Shown: positions 9,758 to 17,718 of the stretch, piece by piece
How positions within the stretch are numbered: position 1 is the stretch's first letter
Layout: every line of letters begins with the position of its first letter
Origin: Microbacteriaceae bacterium
GTDB lineage: Bacteria > Actinomycetota > Actinomycetes > Actinomycetales > Microbacteriaceae
Reading direction: 5' to 3'
Length of the DNA: 35,567 nt
Assembly (NCBI GenBank): GCA_947454285.1
Contig: CANGJO010000002.1
Span: 1 to 35,567, forward strand
Position numbers and translations under genes: made by a program
Notes under the pieces: model-generated
What the model was told of the DNA's origin: nothing
What the model saw: only the letters and a program-made list of their open reading frames with translations
The model's database searches: none

Positions 9758-9790
9758 AAAAATCCCTCCGATTAATCGGAGGGATTTTTT
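9757..9790. terminator. Bidirectional intrinsic terminator, perfect 34-bp palindrome
   Basis: A perfect inverted repeat with core TCCCTCCGATTAATCGGAGG is flanked by six A on the left and six T on the right. It can therefore terminate transcription in both directions. It starts at the last base of pyrD (+) and lies 9 nt before the end of the DUF3043 gene (-), separating the two convergent units. Confidence 0.93.
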
Positions 9791-9799
9791 CTTAAGAAT

Positions 9800-10336
9800 T
9801 TAAGGCGTAACTTTTGTTCCGCGCTTTACCTGTGGCTTCGGTAGTCGCATTGGGCGCATCTGCACTGAGCGCATGCCCGCGTACCACTTAAGACCAGACT
9901 CCACCTTGTTGGCTCCGTACTTTGCCTCTAGAGCGCGAACCGCACCACGACCAAGAATCCAACCGTTGATTGCAACGCCAATGAACAGGGTCCACATGGT
10001 AAGCAGGGTTGCTACCTGCACGACGTAAGAATCGATTGCTGAGATCAGAATTACCACCAACAGCGCCGGCATTACCAATTCGCCAAGTGAGAATTTTGAA
10101 TCAACATAGTTGCGAACAAACTTGCGCTGAGGACCGCGGTCACGAACACCAAGATACTTTTCTTCACCGGCTGCCATGCCAATGCGTGCCTTGGCGCGTT
10201 CTTCACGAATTTGTGCCTTTTCGGCCTTGCGAGATTCAGGTGTCTTTTTGCCAACCAGTGGACGCAGGTTTGCTGCCTCTTGCTGCTTGCGCGATGGAGT
10301 TGCGCGACCTTTGCCGGTTGTTTTTGATTCAGTCAT
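9800..10336 (-). CDS. DUF3043 family membrane protein
   Basis: A 178-residue protein typical of actinobacterial DUF3043. The N-terminal 80 residues are highly basic and charged (GKGRATPSRKQQEAANLRPL, then repeated Lys/Arg/Glu) and probably cytoplasmic. Two hydrophobic segments follow, at about residues 92-110 (ELVMPALLVVILISAIDSYV) and 115-138. The tail is basic. Its function is not known. The start at 10336 was chosen over an upstream in-frame extension to 10660 because AGAGGA precedes it and the extension would overlap the divergent dipeptidase gene. It ends at the shared bidirectional terminator. Confidence 0.85.
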   Translation of the reverse strand: MTESKTTGKGRATPSRKQQEAANLRPLVGKKTPESRKAEKAQIREERAKARIGMAAGEEKYLGVRDRGPQRKFVRNYVDSKFSLGELVMPALLVVILISAIDSYVVQVATLLTMWTLFIGVAINGWILGRGAVRALEAKYGANKVESGLKWYAGMRSVQMRPMRLPKPQVKRGTKVTP

Positions 10337-10355
10337 AAAGATTCCTCTGAAGTTT

Positions 10356-10365
10356 GGTCTAGACC
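10356..10365. promoter_or_regulatory. Palindrome in the divergent DUF3043/dipeptidase promoter region
   Basis: GGTCTAGACC is a perfect 10-bp palindrome in the 43-bp space between two divergent start codons, 2 nt upstream of the dipeptidase -10 hexamer. It could be an operator for a dimeric regulator, but a 10-bp palindrome may also arise by chance. No second copy was noticed in the window. Confidence 0.3.
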
Positions 10366-10367
10366 TA

Positions 10368-10373
10368 TAGATT
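10368..10373 (+). promoter_or_regulatory. -10 element of a likely leaderless promoter (M20 dipeptidase)
   Basis: TAGATT fits the actinobacterial -10 consensus TANNNT and lies exactly 6 nt before the dipeptidase ATG. Transcription would therefore begin at or next to the start codon. No Shine-Dalgarno sequence and no clear -35 box are visible. Confidence 0.6.
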
Positions 10374-10379
10374 ACTGGT

Positions 10380-11780
10380 ATGACCTTGCCAAATATCGCT
10401 GAGCAACAGTTGCCAGCTGCTAGTGATTTTGTAGCCAAAAATTTTGATGATCTTAAAGCAACGTTGATTTCGCTGGCCAAGATTCCAGGCATCGCCTGGG
10501 AGGCCTTCGACGAACAAGAACTTGAGCGCAGCGCAGAGGCCGTAGCCAAACTTTTTAGTGACACCCAGCTGTTTGACTTCGTTGAAATTCGAAGAGCGTC
10601 CGCAGATGGCAAGCCGGGTGCGCCGGCAGTGGTTGCCAAGCGCGCTGCCAAGAACGGCAAGCCTCAGATTTTGCTTTACGCCCACCACGATGTTCAGCCA
10701 CCCGGCGATGAAACCGTTTGGCAGACCAACCCGTTTGAGCCAACTGAGAAAAATGGCCGTCTCTATGGCCGTGGTGCAGCCGATGACAAGGCCGGAATCG
10801 TGACTCACTTGGCGGCGGTGAAGACTTTGGCTGAATTATGCGGCCCAGATTTTGATTTGGGTCTGACGCTATTCATCGAGGGCGAGGAAGAAGCCGGTTC
10901 GCCAACCTTCAGGAACTTCCTCGAGGAAAACCAAGCCGACCTCAAGGCCGATGTCATCATCGTGGCCGATTCCGGAAATTGGACTGTGGACGTTCCGGCC
11001 CTCACCACCACGCTCAGGGGACTGGTCTCGCAGGTGATTGAGGTTTCCACTCTGGATCACGCGCTGCACTCGGGCATGTACGGCGGCGCGGTGCCAGACG
11101 CCATGCTGGCAATGATCAAGCTGCTGGCCACGCTGCACGACGACCGCGGAAACGTGGCAATTGCGGGTCTGGTTCAGGGCAAGGCTGATGAGCTGCCCTA
11201 TTCTGACGCCCAATTAAACACCGATGCCGGCCTGCTGCCGGGCACCCAGCAGATTGGGGATGGCAGCATTTTGGACCGTATCTGGACCAAACCCGCCTTG
11301 ACCGTGATTGGTATTGATGGCCAGACCGTGGCCCTGAGCTCAAACACCATGTTGCCCTCGGTTAAGGCCAAAATCAGCCTCAGAATTGCCCCTGGAGAGC
11401 AGCCAGAGCAGGCTTTGGCCCTGCTAAAGGCCCATTTAGAGGCACATTTGCCGTTCGGGGCAAGGATTTCCTATGGCGAAACCGAGCTGGGTAAGCCGTT
11501 TGCCCAAACCCAGGATGGCTGGGCGAAAGGCCTGGCCGAACAGGCTCTCGGCGCCGCCTGGGGCACAAAATCGGTGAATATCGGGATCGGCGGGTCAATC
11601 CCGTTCATAGCGGACTTAACTCAGGTCTTTCCGGACGCCCAAATCCTGGTAACCGGGGTAGAAGACCCAGATTCCAGGGCCCACAGTCCAAACGAGTCCG
11701 TGGATCTGGCAATGCTGCAAAAGGCCATGGTAGCCGAGGCGATTTTCCTGGTTTCGGGGAATGCTAAACCGGGCCAATAA
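10380..11780 (+). CDS. M20 family dipeptidase (metallopeptidase)
   Basis: A 466-residue enzyme of the M20 (PepV/carnosine dipeptidase-like) family, which hydrolyses dipeptides using two metal ions. Metal-site motifs: H102-H103-D104 (LYAHHDVQPPG), GRGAADDKAG with D135-D136, and the glutamate cluster E169-E171 (EGEEEAGSP). A dimerisation lid domain follows (about residues 215-370), then a C-terminal region with SVNIGIGGSIPF and the last metal ligand in EDPDSRAHSPNESV. It starts at 10380 from a likely leaderless promoter. The exact substrate is not readable from sequence. The C-terminal half is more C-rich in codon use than neighbouring genes, which may be a local drift effect. Confidence 0.92.
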   Translation: MTLPNIAEQQLPAASDFVAKNFDDLKATLISLAKIPGIAWEAFDEQELERSAEAVAKLFSDTQLFDFVEIRRASADGKPGAPAVVAKRAAKNGKPQILLYAHHDVQPPGDETVWQTNPFEPTEKNGRLYGRGAADDKAGIVTHLAAVKTLAELCGPDFDLGLTLFIEGEEEAGSPTFRNFLEENQADLKADVIIVADSGNWTVDVPALTTTLRGLVSQVIEVSTLDHALHSGMYGGAVPDAMLAMIKLLATLHDDRGNVAIAGLVQGKADELPYSDAQLNTDAGLLPGTQQIGDGSILDRIWTKPALTVIGIDGQTVALSSNTMLPSVKAKISLRIAPGEQPEQALALLKAHLEAHLPFGARISYGETELGKPFAQTQDGWAKGLAEQALGAAWGTKSVNIGIGGSIPFIADLTQVFPDAQILVTGVEDPDSRAHSPNESVDLAMLQKAMVAEAIFLVSGNAKPGQ

Positions 11781-11821
11781 GTTAGTCTTAGAGCAGTTTC
11801 AAGCTACAGAAAGGGGTCAAA

Positions 11822-12163
11822 ATGACTCAAACCTTAGAAACTGGAGTAACTCTTACCGAGCAGGCTCAGAGCAAGGTTCGTACCCTGATCCAAGCCGAAG
11901 GTCGCGATGACCTTCGACTGCGCGTAGCAGTGCAGCCAGGTGGTTGCTCAGGCCTGATCTACCAGCTCTACTTTGATGAACAGATCGCCGATGGCGATGT
12001 TGTCAAGGATTTTGATGGGGTAGAGGTAGTAGTCGACAAGATGAGCGTGCCTTATCTAGACGGCGCTTCAATTGACTTCGAAGACACCATCCAGAAGCAG
12101 GGTTTCACAATTGACAATCCAAACGCAGCTGGTTCATGTGCCTGTGGAGACTCATTCAGTTAA
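11822..12163 (+). CDS. erpA: A-type iron-sulfur cluster carrier (ErpA/HesB family)
   Basis: A 113-residue protein that carries Fe-S clusters to target enzymes. The three conserved cysteines are C42 (PGGCSGLIY), C106 and C108 (GSCACGDSF). Most homologues have CGCG where this one has CACG, a mild substitution that keeps both ligands. A strong ribosome binding site (AAGGGG) precedes the ATG. It is transcribed just before the cytochrome oxidase genes but is separated from them by a terminator. In actinobacteria erpA usually lies beside ctaC, as here. Nearby clients could include the Rieske protein QcrA. Confidence 0.93.
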   Translation: MTQTLETGVTLTEQAQSKVRTLIQAEGRDDLRLRVAVQPGGCSGLIYQLYFDEQIADGDVVKDFDGVEVVVDKMSVPYLDGASIDFEDTIQKQGFTIDNPNAAGSCACGDSFS

Positions 12164-12177
12164 AACAGAAGACTTTT

Positions 12178-12220
12178 CCGAAAAAGCCCGGTTTCCGATC
12201 CACGAACCGGGCTTTTTCGG
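12178..12220 (+). terminator. Intrinsic terminator after erpA
   Basis: A perfect 16-bp inverted repeat (CCGAAAAAGCCCGGTT at 12178-12193, complement at 12205-12220) with an 11-nt loop. The T-run lies inside the stem's right arm (GCTTTTTCGG), so it would form a GC-rich hairpin followed by U residues. It separates erpA from the ctaC promoter. Confidence 0.85.
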
Positions 12221-12250
12221 CATAAAAACCGCCTAGATAGCGTGTTTTAT

Positions 12251-12281
12251 GGCACATTCGGCACATTGTCGAGCGTAGGAT
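12251..12281 (+). promoter_or_regulatory. ctaC operon promoter region with a tandem repeat
   Basis: TAGGAT at 12276-12281 is a good -10 hexamer. Two copies of GGCACATT (12251-12258 and 12260-12267), with a 9-bp period, cover the place where a -35 box should be. A direct repeat over the -35 region is a common layout for activator binding. GAAGGG lies just upstream of the GTG start as the ribosome binding site. Confidence 0.5.
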
Positions 12282-12316
12282 AGAAGGGTAACGATTCGAT
12301 ATCCGAAGGGTCGATT

Positions 12317-13174
12317 GTGCTAAAAAAGCGTGGTCTTAAATGGGCAGCGATGCCTGCCGCAGTGTCTTTGATGCTGCTTCTTAGTGGTTGTTCTGAGCAG
12401 GAATTTAGCCGTGGTTTCCTACCAGGCGTTCCGGGAGTCACCAATCACACCGATCGCATTACCGGCCTTTGGACCACTTCTTGGATCGTCTTGTGGGGAA
12501 TCGGAATCATCGCCTGGGGCCTAATGTTCTATGCGATCATCGTTTACCGCCGTCGCAAGGGCGAGACCGGCCTGCCAGCACAGCTGCGCTACAACAACCC
12601 AATTGAGACTCTTTTCACAATCGTTCCGCTGATCATCACCATTGGTTTCTTTGCTTTCACCGCGCGTGACATGGCAGCAATTGAGCAGCCAACTGCAAAC
12701 CCTGACGTGAAAATTCAGGTCATTGCTAAGCAGTGGAGCTGGGACTTCAATTACGTCAATGGCAATGTTTATGACTCTGGTGTTCAGTCACAGTTCGCTG
12801 GCGAAAAGGGCTCCGAGGCAGCGTTGCCAGTACTTTACCTACCGGTAAACAAGTCAGTTCAGATTGATTTGACTGCGCGTGACGTAATCCACTCATTCTG
12901 GGTTGTGGACTTCCTTTACAAGAAAGACATGTTCCCGGGACGCATCAACCACATGTACTTCACGCCACAGGTTGAAGGAACTTACAAGGGTAAATGTGCC
13001 GAACTTTGCGGCGAATACCACTCGATGATGTTGTTCAACGTCAAAGTTGTTTCACAGGCTGAATACGATGCTCACGTCGCAGCTCTTGCTGCAGCTGGCA
13101 ACGTTGGTCAGCTTGATACCAAATACAACCGCAACCAAAACCTTCCGGGTGACAACCCAGAGATCAGAGGATAG
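12317..13174 (+). CDS. ctaC: Cytochrome c oxidase subunit II (aa3 type, CuA subunit)
   Basis: A 285-residue subunit that receives electrons from cytochrome c1 (QcrC) through its CuA centre. The signal peptide ends in a lipobox (LLLSGC, Cys25), so the mature protein should be lipid-modified. Two transmembrane helices follow (about residues 52-75 and 95-115), then the cupredoxin domain. CuA ligands are visible: C227, C231, H235 and M238 in [12 protein letters not shown], plus the His in VIHSFWVVD. There is no fused cytochrome c domain, as expected for actinobacteria that rely on a bcc-aa3 supercomplex. Starts with GTG, preceded by GAAGGG. First gene of ctaC-ctaD-ctaF. Confidence 0.97.
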   Translation: MLKKRGLKWAAMPAAVSLMLLLSGCSEQEFSRGFLPGVPGVTNHTDRITGLWTTSWIVLWGIGIIAWGLMFYAIIVYRRRKGETGLPAQLRYNNPIETLFTIVPLIITIGFFAFTARDMAAIEQPTANPDVKIQVIAKQWSWDFNYVNGNVYDSGVQSQFAGEKGSEAALPVLYLPVNKSVQIDLTARDVIHSFWVVDFLYKKDMFPGRINHMYFTPQVEGTYKGKCAELCGEYHSMMLFNVKVVSQAEYDAHVAALAAAGNVGQLDTKYNRNQNLPGDNPEIRG

Positions 13175-13179
13175 GCACG

Positions 13180-14853
13180 ATGGCTACCGCTACCGCAAGC
13201 AAGTCAACCTACGGAACTTCCAAGAAGACCAAGGGCCAGATCCTGGTTGATTGGATCACCACAACCGATCACAAAAAGATTGGTTACCTCTACCTGATTA
13301 CCTCATTCCTCTACTTCCTTATCGGTGGTGTGATGGCTCTCGTAATTCGTGCCCAGCTAACTGCGCCTGGTCTTGAGATTGTTCAGACCAAAGAGCAGTA
13401 CAACCAGCTATTCACTATGCACGGCACAATCATGTTGCTTATGTTTGCGACCCCACTTTTTGCCGCTTTCGCAAACATTCTGATGCCAATTCAAATTGGT
13501 GCACCCGATGTTGCGTTCCCTCGTTTGAACGCAATCGCTTACTGGTTCTACTTCTTCGGCTCATTCATTGCTGTAGCCGGCTTCTTCACTCCACAGGGTG
13601 CAGCCAGCTTTGGTTGGTTTGCTTACGCGCCGCTATCAAACACAACTTTCTCACCGGGACTTGGCGGAGACCTTTGGGTCTTTGGTCTAGCACTGAGCGG
13701 TTTTGGAACAATCATGGGTGGTGTGAACTTCATCACAACAATCCTGACCATGCGTGCTCCTGGTATGACCATGTTCCGTTTGCCAATTTTCACCTGGAAC
13801 ACATTGGTCACATCAATCCTGGTAATTATGTGTTTCCCGCCGCTTGCGGCAGCGTTGTTCGCGCTTGGCGCGGATCGCCGATTTGACGCTCACATCTTTG
13901 ACCCAGCTAACGGTGGCCCAATGCTTTGGCAGCACTTGTTCTGGTTCTTTGGTCACCCAGAGGTTTACATTCTTGCGCTGCCATTCTTTGGAATCGTTTC
14001 AGAGATCTTCCCGGTATTCAGCCGCAAGCCAATCTTTGGCTACAAGACTTTGGTTTACGCAACTATCGCAATTGCAGCTCTATCGATGACCGTGTGGGCA
14101 CACCACATGTACGTCACCGGTTCAGTGCTGTTGCCGTTCTTCGCATTCACAACAATGTTGATTGCTATTCCAACTGGCGTGAAGGTATTCAACTGGATCG
14201 GAACGCTTTGGAAGGGCTCAGTAACATTTGAGACTCCAATGCTTTACGCACTTGGTTTCCTAACCACCTTCATTTTTGGTGGTCTAACCGGTGTGATCCT
14301 GGCATCTCCTGCATTGGACTTCCACTTGTCAGACAGCTACTTCGTGGTTGCTCACTTCCACTACGTAGTATTTGGAACCGTCGTGTTCGCGATGTTCGCC
14401 GGTATTTACTTCTGGTACCCAAAGATGACTGGAAAGATGCTAAACGAGCGTCTAGGAAAGATTCAGTTCTGGTTGCTATTCGTAGGTTTCCACACCACCT
14501 TCTTGATTCAGCACTGGTTGGGTGTAATTGGTATGCCACGTCGCTACGCGACCTACTTACCAGAAGACGGTTTCACTTGGATGAACCAGGTTTCAACCGT
14601 TGGTGCGGCATTGCTGGCGCTATCTATGGTCCCGTTCCTTTGGAACATTTACATCACAGCTCGCAAGGGCGAGAAGACCACGCTCAATGACCCATGGGGT
14701 TACGGTCGTTCACTGGAGTGGGCAACTGGCACTCCGTTCCCACGTCACAACTTCACCTCGATTCCACGTGTGCGTTCCGAGTCACCTGCTTTTGACTTGA
14801 ACCACCCAGAGTTTGCTGCGCCTGAAGCAAAGACTTCAGCGAAGAAGGGCTAA
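13180..14853 (+). CDS. ctaD: Cytochrome c oxidase subunit I (aa3 type)
   Basis: A 557-residue membrane subunit with about twelve transmembrane helices holding hemes a and a3 and CuB, where oxygen is reduced. Key motifs: [11 protein letters not shown] (heme a ligand His), [13 protein letters not shown] (CuB His and the Tyr cross-linked to it), WAHHMYVTG (CuB His pair), [10 protein letters not shown] (K-channel Lys), and [11 protein letters not shown] (heme a3 and heme a ligands). A Lys/Ala-rich tail ends the protein. It begins 5 nt after the ctaC stop and is followed 8 nt later by ctaF, a clear operon. In some actinobacteria ctaD lies elsewhere, so its presence here is notable but normal for this group. 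Confidence 0.98.
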   Translation: MATATASKSTYGTSKKTKGQILVDWITTTDHKKIGYLYLITSFLYFLIGGVMALVIRAQLTAPGLEIVQTKEQYNQLFTMHGTIMLLMFATPLFAAFANILMPIQIGAPDVAFPRLNAIAYWFYFFGSFIAVAGFFTPQGAASFGWFAYAPLSNTTFSPGLGGDLWVFGLALSGFGTIMGGVNFITTILTMRAPGMTMFRLPIFTWNTLVTSILVIMCFPPLAAALFALGADRRFDAHIFDPANGGPMLWQHLFWFFGHPEVYILALPFFGIVSEIFPVFSRKPIFGYKTLVYATIAIAALSMTVWAHHMYVTGSVLLPFFAFTTMLIAIPTGVKVFNWIGTLWKGSVTFETPMLYALGFLTTFIFGGLTGVILASPALDFHLSDSYFVVAHFHYVVFGTVVFAMFAGIYFWYPKMTGKMLNERLGKIQFWLLFVGFHTTFLIQHWLGVIGMPRRYATYLPEDGFTWMNQVSTVGAALLALSMVPFLWNIYITARKGEKTTLNDPWGYGRSLEWATGTPFPRHNFTSIPRVRSESPAFDLNHPEFAAPEAKTSAKKG

Positions 14854-14861
14854 CCTAGAAA

Positions 14862-15275
14862 ATGAAGTTCAACGGTAATCTCTTTTACTTTTTGACTGCC
14901 TTCTACTTTGTAGACGCTGCCGGGTATGCAATCTGGTGGAACAACAGTAAGGGTGGCTACGAGCCAATCGGCACAGCGGCAATCGCGATGCTTGGCTTTA
15001 TGTCACTTTTCCTTGCTTTCTACATTAAGAACACAGGTAAGCGCCAGGGTGCTGTGCCTGAGGATCGCCTTGATGCAAACATCGAAGATGGTGAATCTGA
15101 AGTTGGCTTCTTTGCTCCATGGAGCTGGTGGCCATTCTTCCTTGGACTGTTCGGTTCGATTTGCTTCGCAGCTCTTGCTGTGGGTTGGTGGTTGTTCTTT
15201 ATTGGCTTCCCACTCGTTTTGGTTGCGTTGATCGGATTCGTTTTCGAACGCAGTCGTGGCCTATTCGCTCACTAA
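14862..15275 (+). CDS. ctaF: Actinobacterial cytochrome c oxidase subunit IV (CtaF)
   Basis: A 137-residue membrane protein with four hydrophobic segments: about residues 3-22, 35-53, 89-107 and 108-130. It matches the actinobacteria-specific oxidase subunit IV family (PF12270), including MKFNGNLFYFLTAFYF at the N-terminus and FAPWSWWPFFLGL before the third helix. It is a structural subunit of the aa3 oxidase. It is the last gene of the ctaCDF operon, with an 8-nt gap from ctaD, and is followed by a terminator. Confidence 0.93.
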   Translation: MKFNGNLFYFLTAFYFVDAAGYAIWWNNSKGGYEPIGTAAIAMLGFMSLFLAFYIKNTGKRQGAVPEDRLDANIEDGESEVGFFAPWSWWPFFLGLFGSICFAALAVGWWLFFIGFPLVLVALIGFVFERSRGLFAH

Positions 15276-15289
15276 AAATATTCAATCAA

Positions 15290-15329
15290 TTAATCCCGTT
15301 GACTTGATTGTCAGCGGGATTAATTTTTT
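15290..15329 (+). terminator. Intrinsic terminator after ctaF
   Basis: A 14-bp stem (TTAATCCCGTTGAC at 15290-15303 with its partner at 15310-15323, one G-U pair) encloses a 6-nt loop (TTGATT) and is followed by TTTTTT. It ends the ctaCDF transcript. It may also stop the convergent TipAS gene, whose stop codon is at 15339. Confidence 0.88.
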
Positions 15330-15338
15330 AATTTATGG

Positions 15339-15686
15339 CTACTTTAGATTCTGATTAGCCCAAGTGACAATCGCGTCGTAGTGATATTTCGCAAGACCTG
15401 GTGCTACACCTTCGTAGGTATCTCGATATGGTGATGGCATGATGTAGCTCATGGCCAACGACTTGTAAGTAGTTTGAGTTGGCTTCCAAAACTGCAGGCA
15501 GAACTCATAATGCTGGCGAACTAAGTCTTGAATCATGGGATCGCTCGTTGCGGTGCCTGCAAGCATTGCTTCTTTGAAGCGTTCGGTAATGACTCCAAAT
15601 TCGGTCATGAATTTTTGATTCTGTTCTTTGCTGAAGTTATTGGCGTACATGTCTGCATGATTTGCAGTTGGGTCTAACTCGCGCAT
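15339..15686 (-). CDS. Stand-alone TipAS-like domain protein
   Basis: A 115-residue, mostly helical protein. The block starting SDPMIQDLVRQHYEFCLQFW, then KPTQTTYKSLAMSYIMPSPYRDTYEGVAPGLAKYHYDAI, has the pattern of the TipAS domain (PF07739): pairs of helices with H..W/F, a Y..L...Y turn and the ending 'PGLAxY..DAI'. In TipAL-type regulators this globin-like domain binds thiopeptide antibiotics and is fused to a MerR DNA-binding domain. Here there is no helix-turn-helix. The upstream ABM-like gene is in the same frame, separated by one TAG and 15 nt, and no Shine-Dalgarno precedes this ATG. Translation is therefore probably coupled. It may bind a hydrophobic ligand or peptide; the function is unknown. 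Confidence 0.75.
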   Translation of the reverse strand: MRELDPTANHADMYANNFSKEQNQKFMTEFGVITERFKEAMLAGTATSDPMIQDLVRQHYEFCLQFWKPTQTTYKSLAMSYIMPSPYRDTYEGVAPGLAKYHYDAIVTWANQNLK

Positions 15687-15701
15687 GGTTTGAAAGGTCG
15701 C

Positions 15702-16004
15702 CTAAGCGAGATTCCCATCGGTGTGCTGATAGGTGATTTCGGCAATTTCTACCGAGTAACCCACGTACCACTCTGCGTAGCGACGCTTAGCCTCCCGGTG
15801 CACCTCGTCTCTGCGGAATATCTGCAGGGAATCGTTATCGGTGAAGTAGTAGTCAACGCGAATGGTGTCACGGTCGGGGGAGAGCCACTTTTCTTTGCGA
15901 ATAAAACCTGGATTAGCGTTCGCGCGGGCCATAATCTCGTCGTCGAGTGCAACAAAGTCGTCATTGTGAGTGTGCTGCTTGAAGATGAAGGTCGCGGAAA
16001 TCAT
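15702..16004 (-). CDS. ABM-fold (antibiotic biosynthesis monooxygenase-like) protein
   Basis: A 100-residue protein with a single ferredoxin-like ABM domain. Recognisable family features are the early FIFKQHTHNDDFVALDDEIM helix, then NPGFIRKEKWLSPDRDTI, a strand VDYYFTD, the DSLQIFRRDEVHREAKRR helix and a final WYVGYSVEIAEITY strand. Family members include small monooxygenases and heme-degrading proteins; ligand residues for heme are not evident. The ATG at 16004 lies 6 nt after a TAGGCT hexamer, so the mRNA is probably leaderless. It is followed in the same frame by the TipAS-domain ORF. Both lie between the converging ctaCDF and qcr operons. Specific activity unknown. Confidence 0.7.
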   Translation of the reverse strand: MISATFIFKQHTHNDDFVALDDEIMARANANPGFIRKEKWLSPDRDTIRVDYYFTDNDSLQIFRRDEVHREAKRRYAEWYVGYSVEIAEITYQHTDGNLA

Positions 16005-16010
16005 TCACTA

Positions 16011-16016
16011 AGCCTA
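16011..16016 (-). promoter_or_regulatory. -10 element of a likely leaderless promoter (ABM gene)
   Basis: On the - strand, TAGGCT is followed by 6 nt (TAGTGA) and then the ATG at 16004. It lies directly after the T-rich end of the qcrB terminator, leaving no space for a classical -35 box. The same hexamer and spacing occur before the yczE-like gene at 22568-22573. Confidence 0.55.
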
Positions 16017-16022
16017 ATTGAC

Positions 16023-16057
16023 AAAAGAAAAGAGGCCGGGCACATTGCCCAGCCTCT
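16023..16057 (-). terminator. Intrinsic terminator after qcrB
   Basis: Read on the - strand, a 12-bp stem (AGAGGCTGGGCA with TGCCCGGCCTCT, one U-G pair, arms at 16057-16046 and 16042-16031) has a 3-nt loop and is followed by TTTCTTTT. It ends the ctaE-qcrCAB transcript just upstream of the ABM gene promoter. Confidence 0.85.
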
Positions 16058-16072
16058 AATCGGTAAAACTAT

Positions 16073-17716
16073 TTAGGCCTCAACAGCCTTCACCTCTGCT
16101 GCCTCAACGGCATCGTGGTCACCGTGGTGGTGCGCTGCGTCGATTTCAGTCTGAGTCACCGGTGCAATGCGGTCTTCGAAGTAGAAGCGAGATAGGCCTG
16201 CACGTAGGCGCGCACGAAGAGTAATCTTTCCAGCTGCGTTTGGTCGGGCAAGGGTTGGCTGGTAGTCCTTGAAGTCAACCAACTTCCACTGCTCGAACTC
16301 ATCAAGCGGCTCGTGAACCTCAATGTACTCACCGTGCGGTAGACGAACGATACGTCCTGACTCACGACCGTGCAGTGCGATCTCGCGATCCTTGCGCTGT
16401 AGCGATAGACAGGTGCGCTTGGCAATGATGTAAGCGGCGATTGGAGCCACAAACAACAGAATCTGCATTGAAGTTAGAACCTGGTTCAACGACATCTTGA
16501 AGTTTGTCGCGATCAAGTCGGTACCCGCACCGGCCCAAAGGACTGCGTAGAAGGTCACACCTGCTGCACCAATTGCAGTGCGGGTTGGTGCGTTGCGTGG
16601 ACGGTCAAGAACGTGGTGTTCACGCTTGTCGCCGGTAACCCAAGCTTCAATGAATGGGTACGCAGCTACTACAACTAGGAAGCCAACTCCAACAATCATT
16701 GGCAACAAGATGTTCCATGCCCAAGTTACTCCACCAACGTGAACCTCTAGGTGGCTAGGCGCAAGACGAAGAGCACCATCAAGCCAACCGATGTACCAGT
16801 CAGGCTGTGTACCCGCAGAAACAGGCGATGGGTCGTAGCCACCGTAGTTCCAAACCGGGTTGATAGTGAAAGTTGCGGCGATCAACATGATCACACCGAA
16901 CACGATGAAGAAGAATCCACCAGCCTTAGCAACGTATACAGGCATCAGTGGGTAACCAACAACGTTGGAATCCTTGCGACCCGGACCTGAGTAGTGGGTG
17001 TGCTTGTGAATTACCACCATGAACAAGTGGATCACGATGAAAACAAGAATCAACGCCGGAACTAGAAGAATGTGCAGACCATAAAGTCGAGCAACGATTG
17101 CTTCGCCAGGGAACTCGCCACCGAAAAGCAGTGACGAAGTGTAAGCACCGATAACCGGAATGCCCTTGATCATTCCATCGATGATGCGAAGACCGTTTCC
17201 TGATAGCAAGTCATCAGGTAGTGAGTAACCGGTGAAACCACCAGCCATACCCAAAACGAATAGCACGAAACCAACTACCCAGTTAATTTCGCGAGGCTTG
17301 CGGAACGCACCGGTGAAGAAAACGCGAAGCATGTGTAGACCGGCAGCAGCTACGAATAGCAACGCTGACCAGTGGTGAACCTGACGCATCAAAAGACCAC
17401 CGCGAACTTCGAATGAGATATCCAAAGTTGATGCGTATGCGATTGACATCTCTGCGCCCTTTAGTGGACCGTAAACACCGTTGTAGATGACAGGTTCCAT
17501 TGAAGGCTGGAAGAAGAAGGTCAGGAAAGTTCCAGAAAGAAGAAGAACCAGGAAGCTGTAAAGAGCAACTTCACCAAGCATGAATGACCAGTGGTCAGGG
17601 AATACTTTGCGGCCAAACTCCTTCAGGATGCCAGCTACTCCAACGCGTTCGTCAAGGTAGTTAGCGGTTCCGGCTAGGAAGCCACCCTTCTTTGGTGCTG
17701 CAACGGCATTACTCAT
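16073..17716 (-). CDS. qcrB: Cytochrome bc1 complex cytochrome b subunit
   Basis: A 547-residue membrane subunit holding hemes bL and bH and the quinol oxidation site of the actinobacterial bcc complex. Heme ligand regions are visible in MRQVHHWSALLFVAAAG and in LYGLHILLVPALILVFIVIH. The Qo motif is PDWY (GTQPDWYIGWLDG), the form usual in actinobacteria, instead of PEWY. The long polar C-terminal extension (from about residue 425) is also typical of the phylum. It is the last gene of ctaE-qcrC-qcrA-qcrB, begins 2 nt after the qcrA stop and ends at a terminator. It is the known target family for Q203-type inhibitors. Confidence 0.97.
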   Translation of the reverse strand: MSNAVAAPKKGGFLAGTANYLDERVGVAGILKEFGRKVFPDHWSFMLGEVALYSFLVLLLSGTFLTFFFQPSMEPVIYNGVYGPLKGAEMSIAYASTLDISFEVRGGLLMRQVHHWSALLFVAAAGLHMLRVFFTGAFRKPREINWVVGFVLFVLGMAGGFTGYSLPDDLLSGNGLRIIDGMIKGIPVIGAYTSSLLFGGEFPGEAIVARLYGLHILLVPALILVFIVIHLFMVVIHKHTHYSGPGRKDSNVVGYPLMPVYVAKAGGFFFIVFGVIMLIAATFTINPVWNYGGYDPSPVSAGTQPDWYIGWLDGALRLAPSHLEVHVGGVTWAWNILLPMIVGVGFLVVVAAYPFIEAWVTGDKREHHVLDRPRNAPTRTAIGAAGVTFYAVLWAGAGTDLIATNFKMSLNQVLTSMQILLFVAPIAAYIIAKRTCLSLQRKDREIALHGRESGRIVRLPHGEYIEVHEPLDEFEQWKLVDFKDYQPTLARPNAAGKITLRARLRAGLSRFYFEDRIAPVTQTEIDAAHHHGDHDAVEAAEVKAVEA

Positions 17717-17718
17717 TT

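Noticed and set aside
10337-10660. N-terminal extension of the DUF3043 ORF on the - strand
   Set aside because: It overlaps the M20 dipeptidase gene on the other strand and lacks DUF3043 character; the start at 10336 has an AGAGGA ribosome binding site.
10365-10808. 147-residue - strand ORF opposite the M20 dipeptidase start
   Set aside because: Fully antisense to a clear M20 gene; the peptide has no family resemblance.
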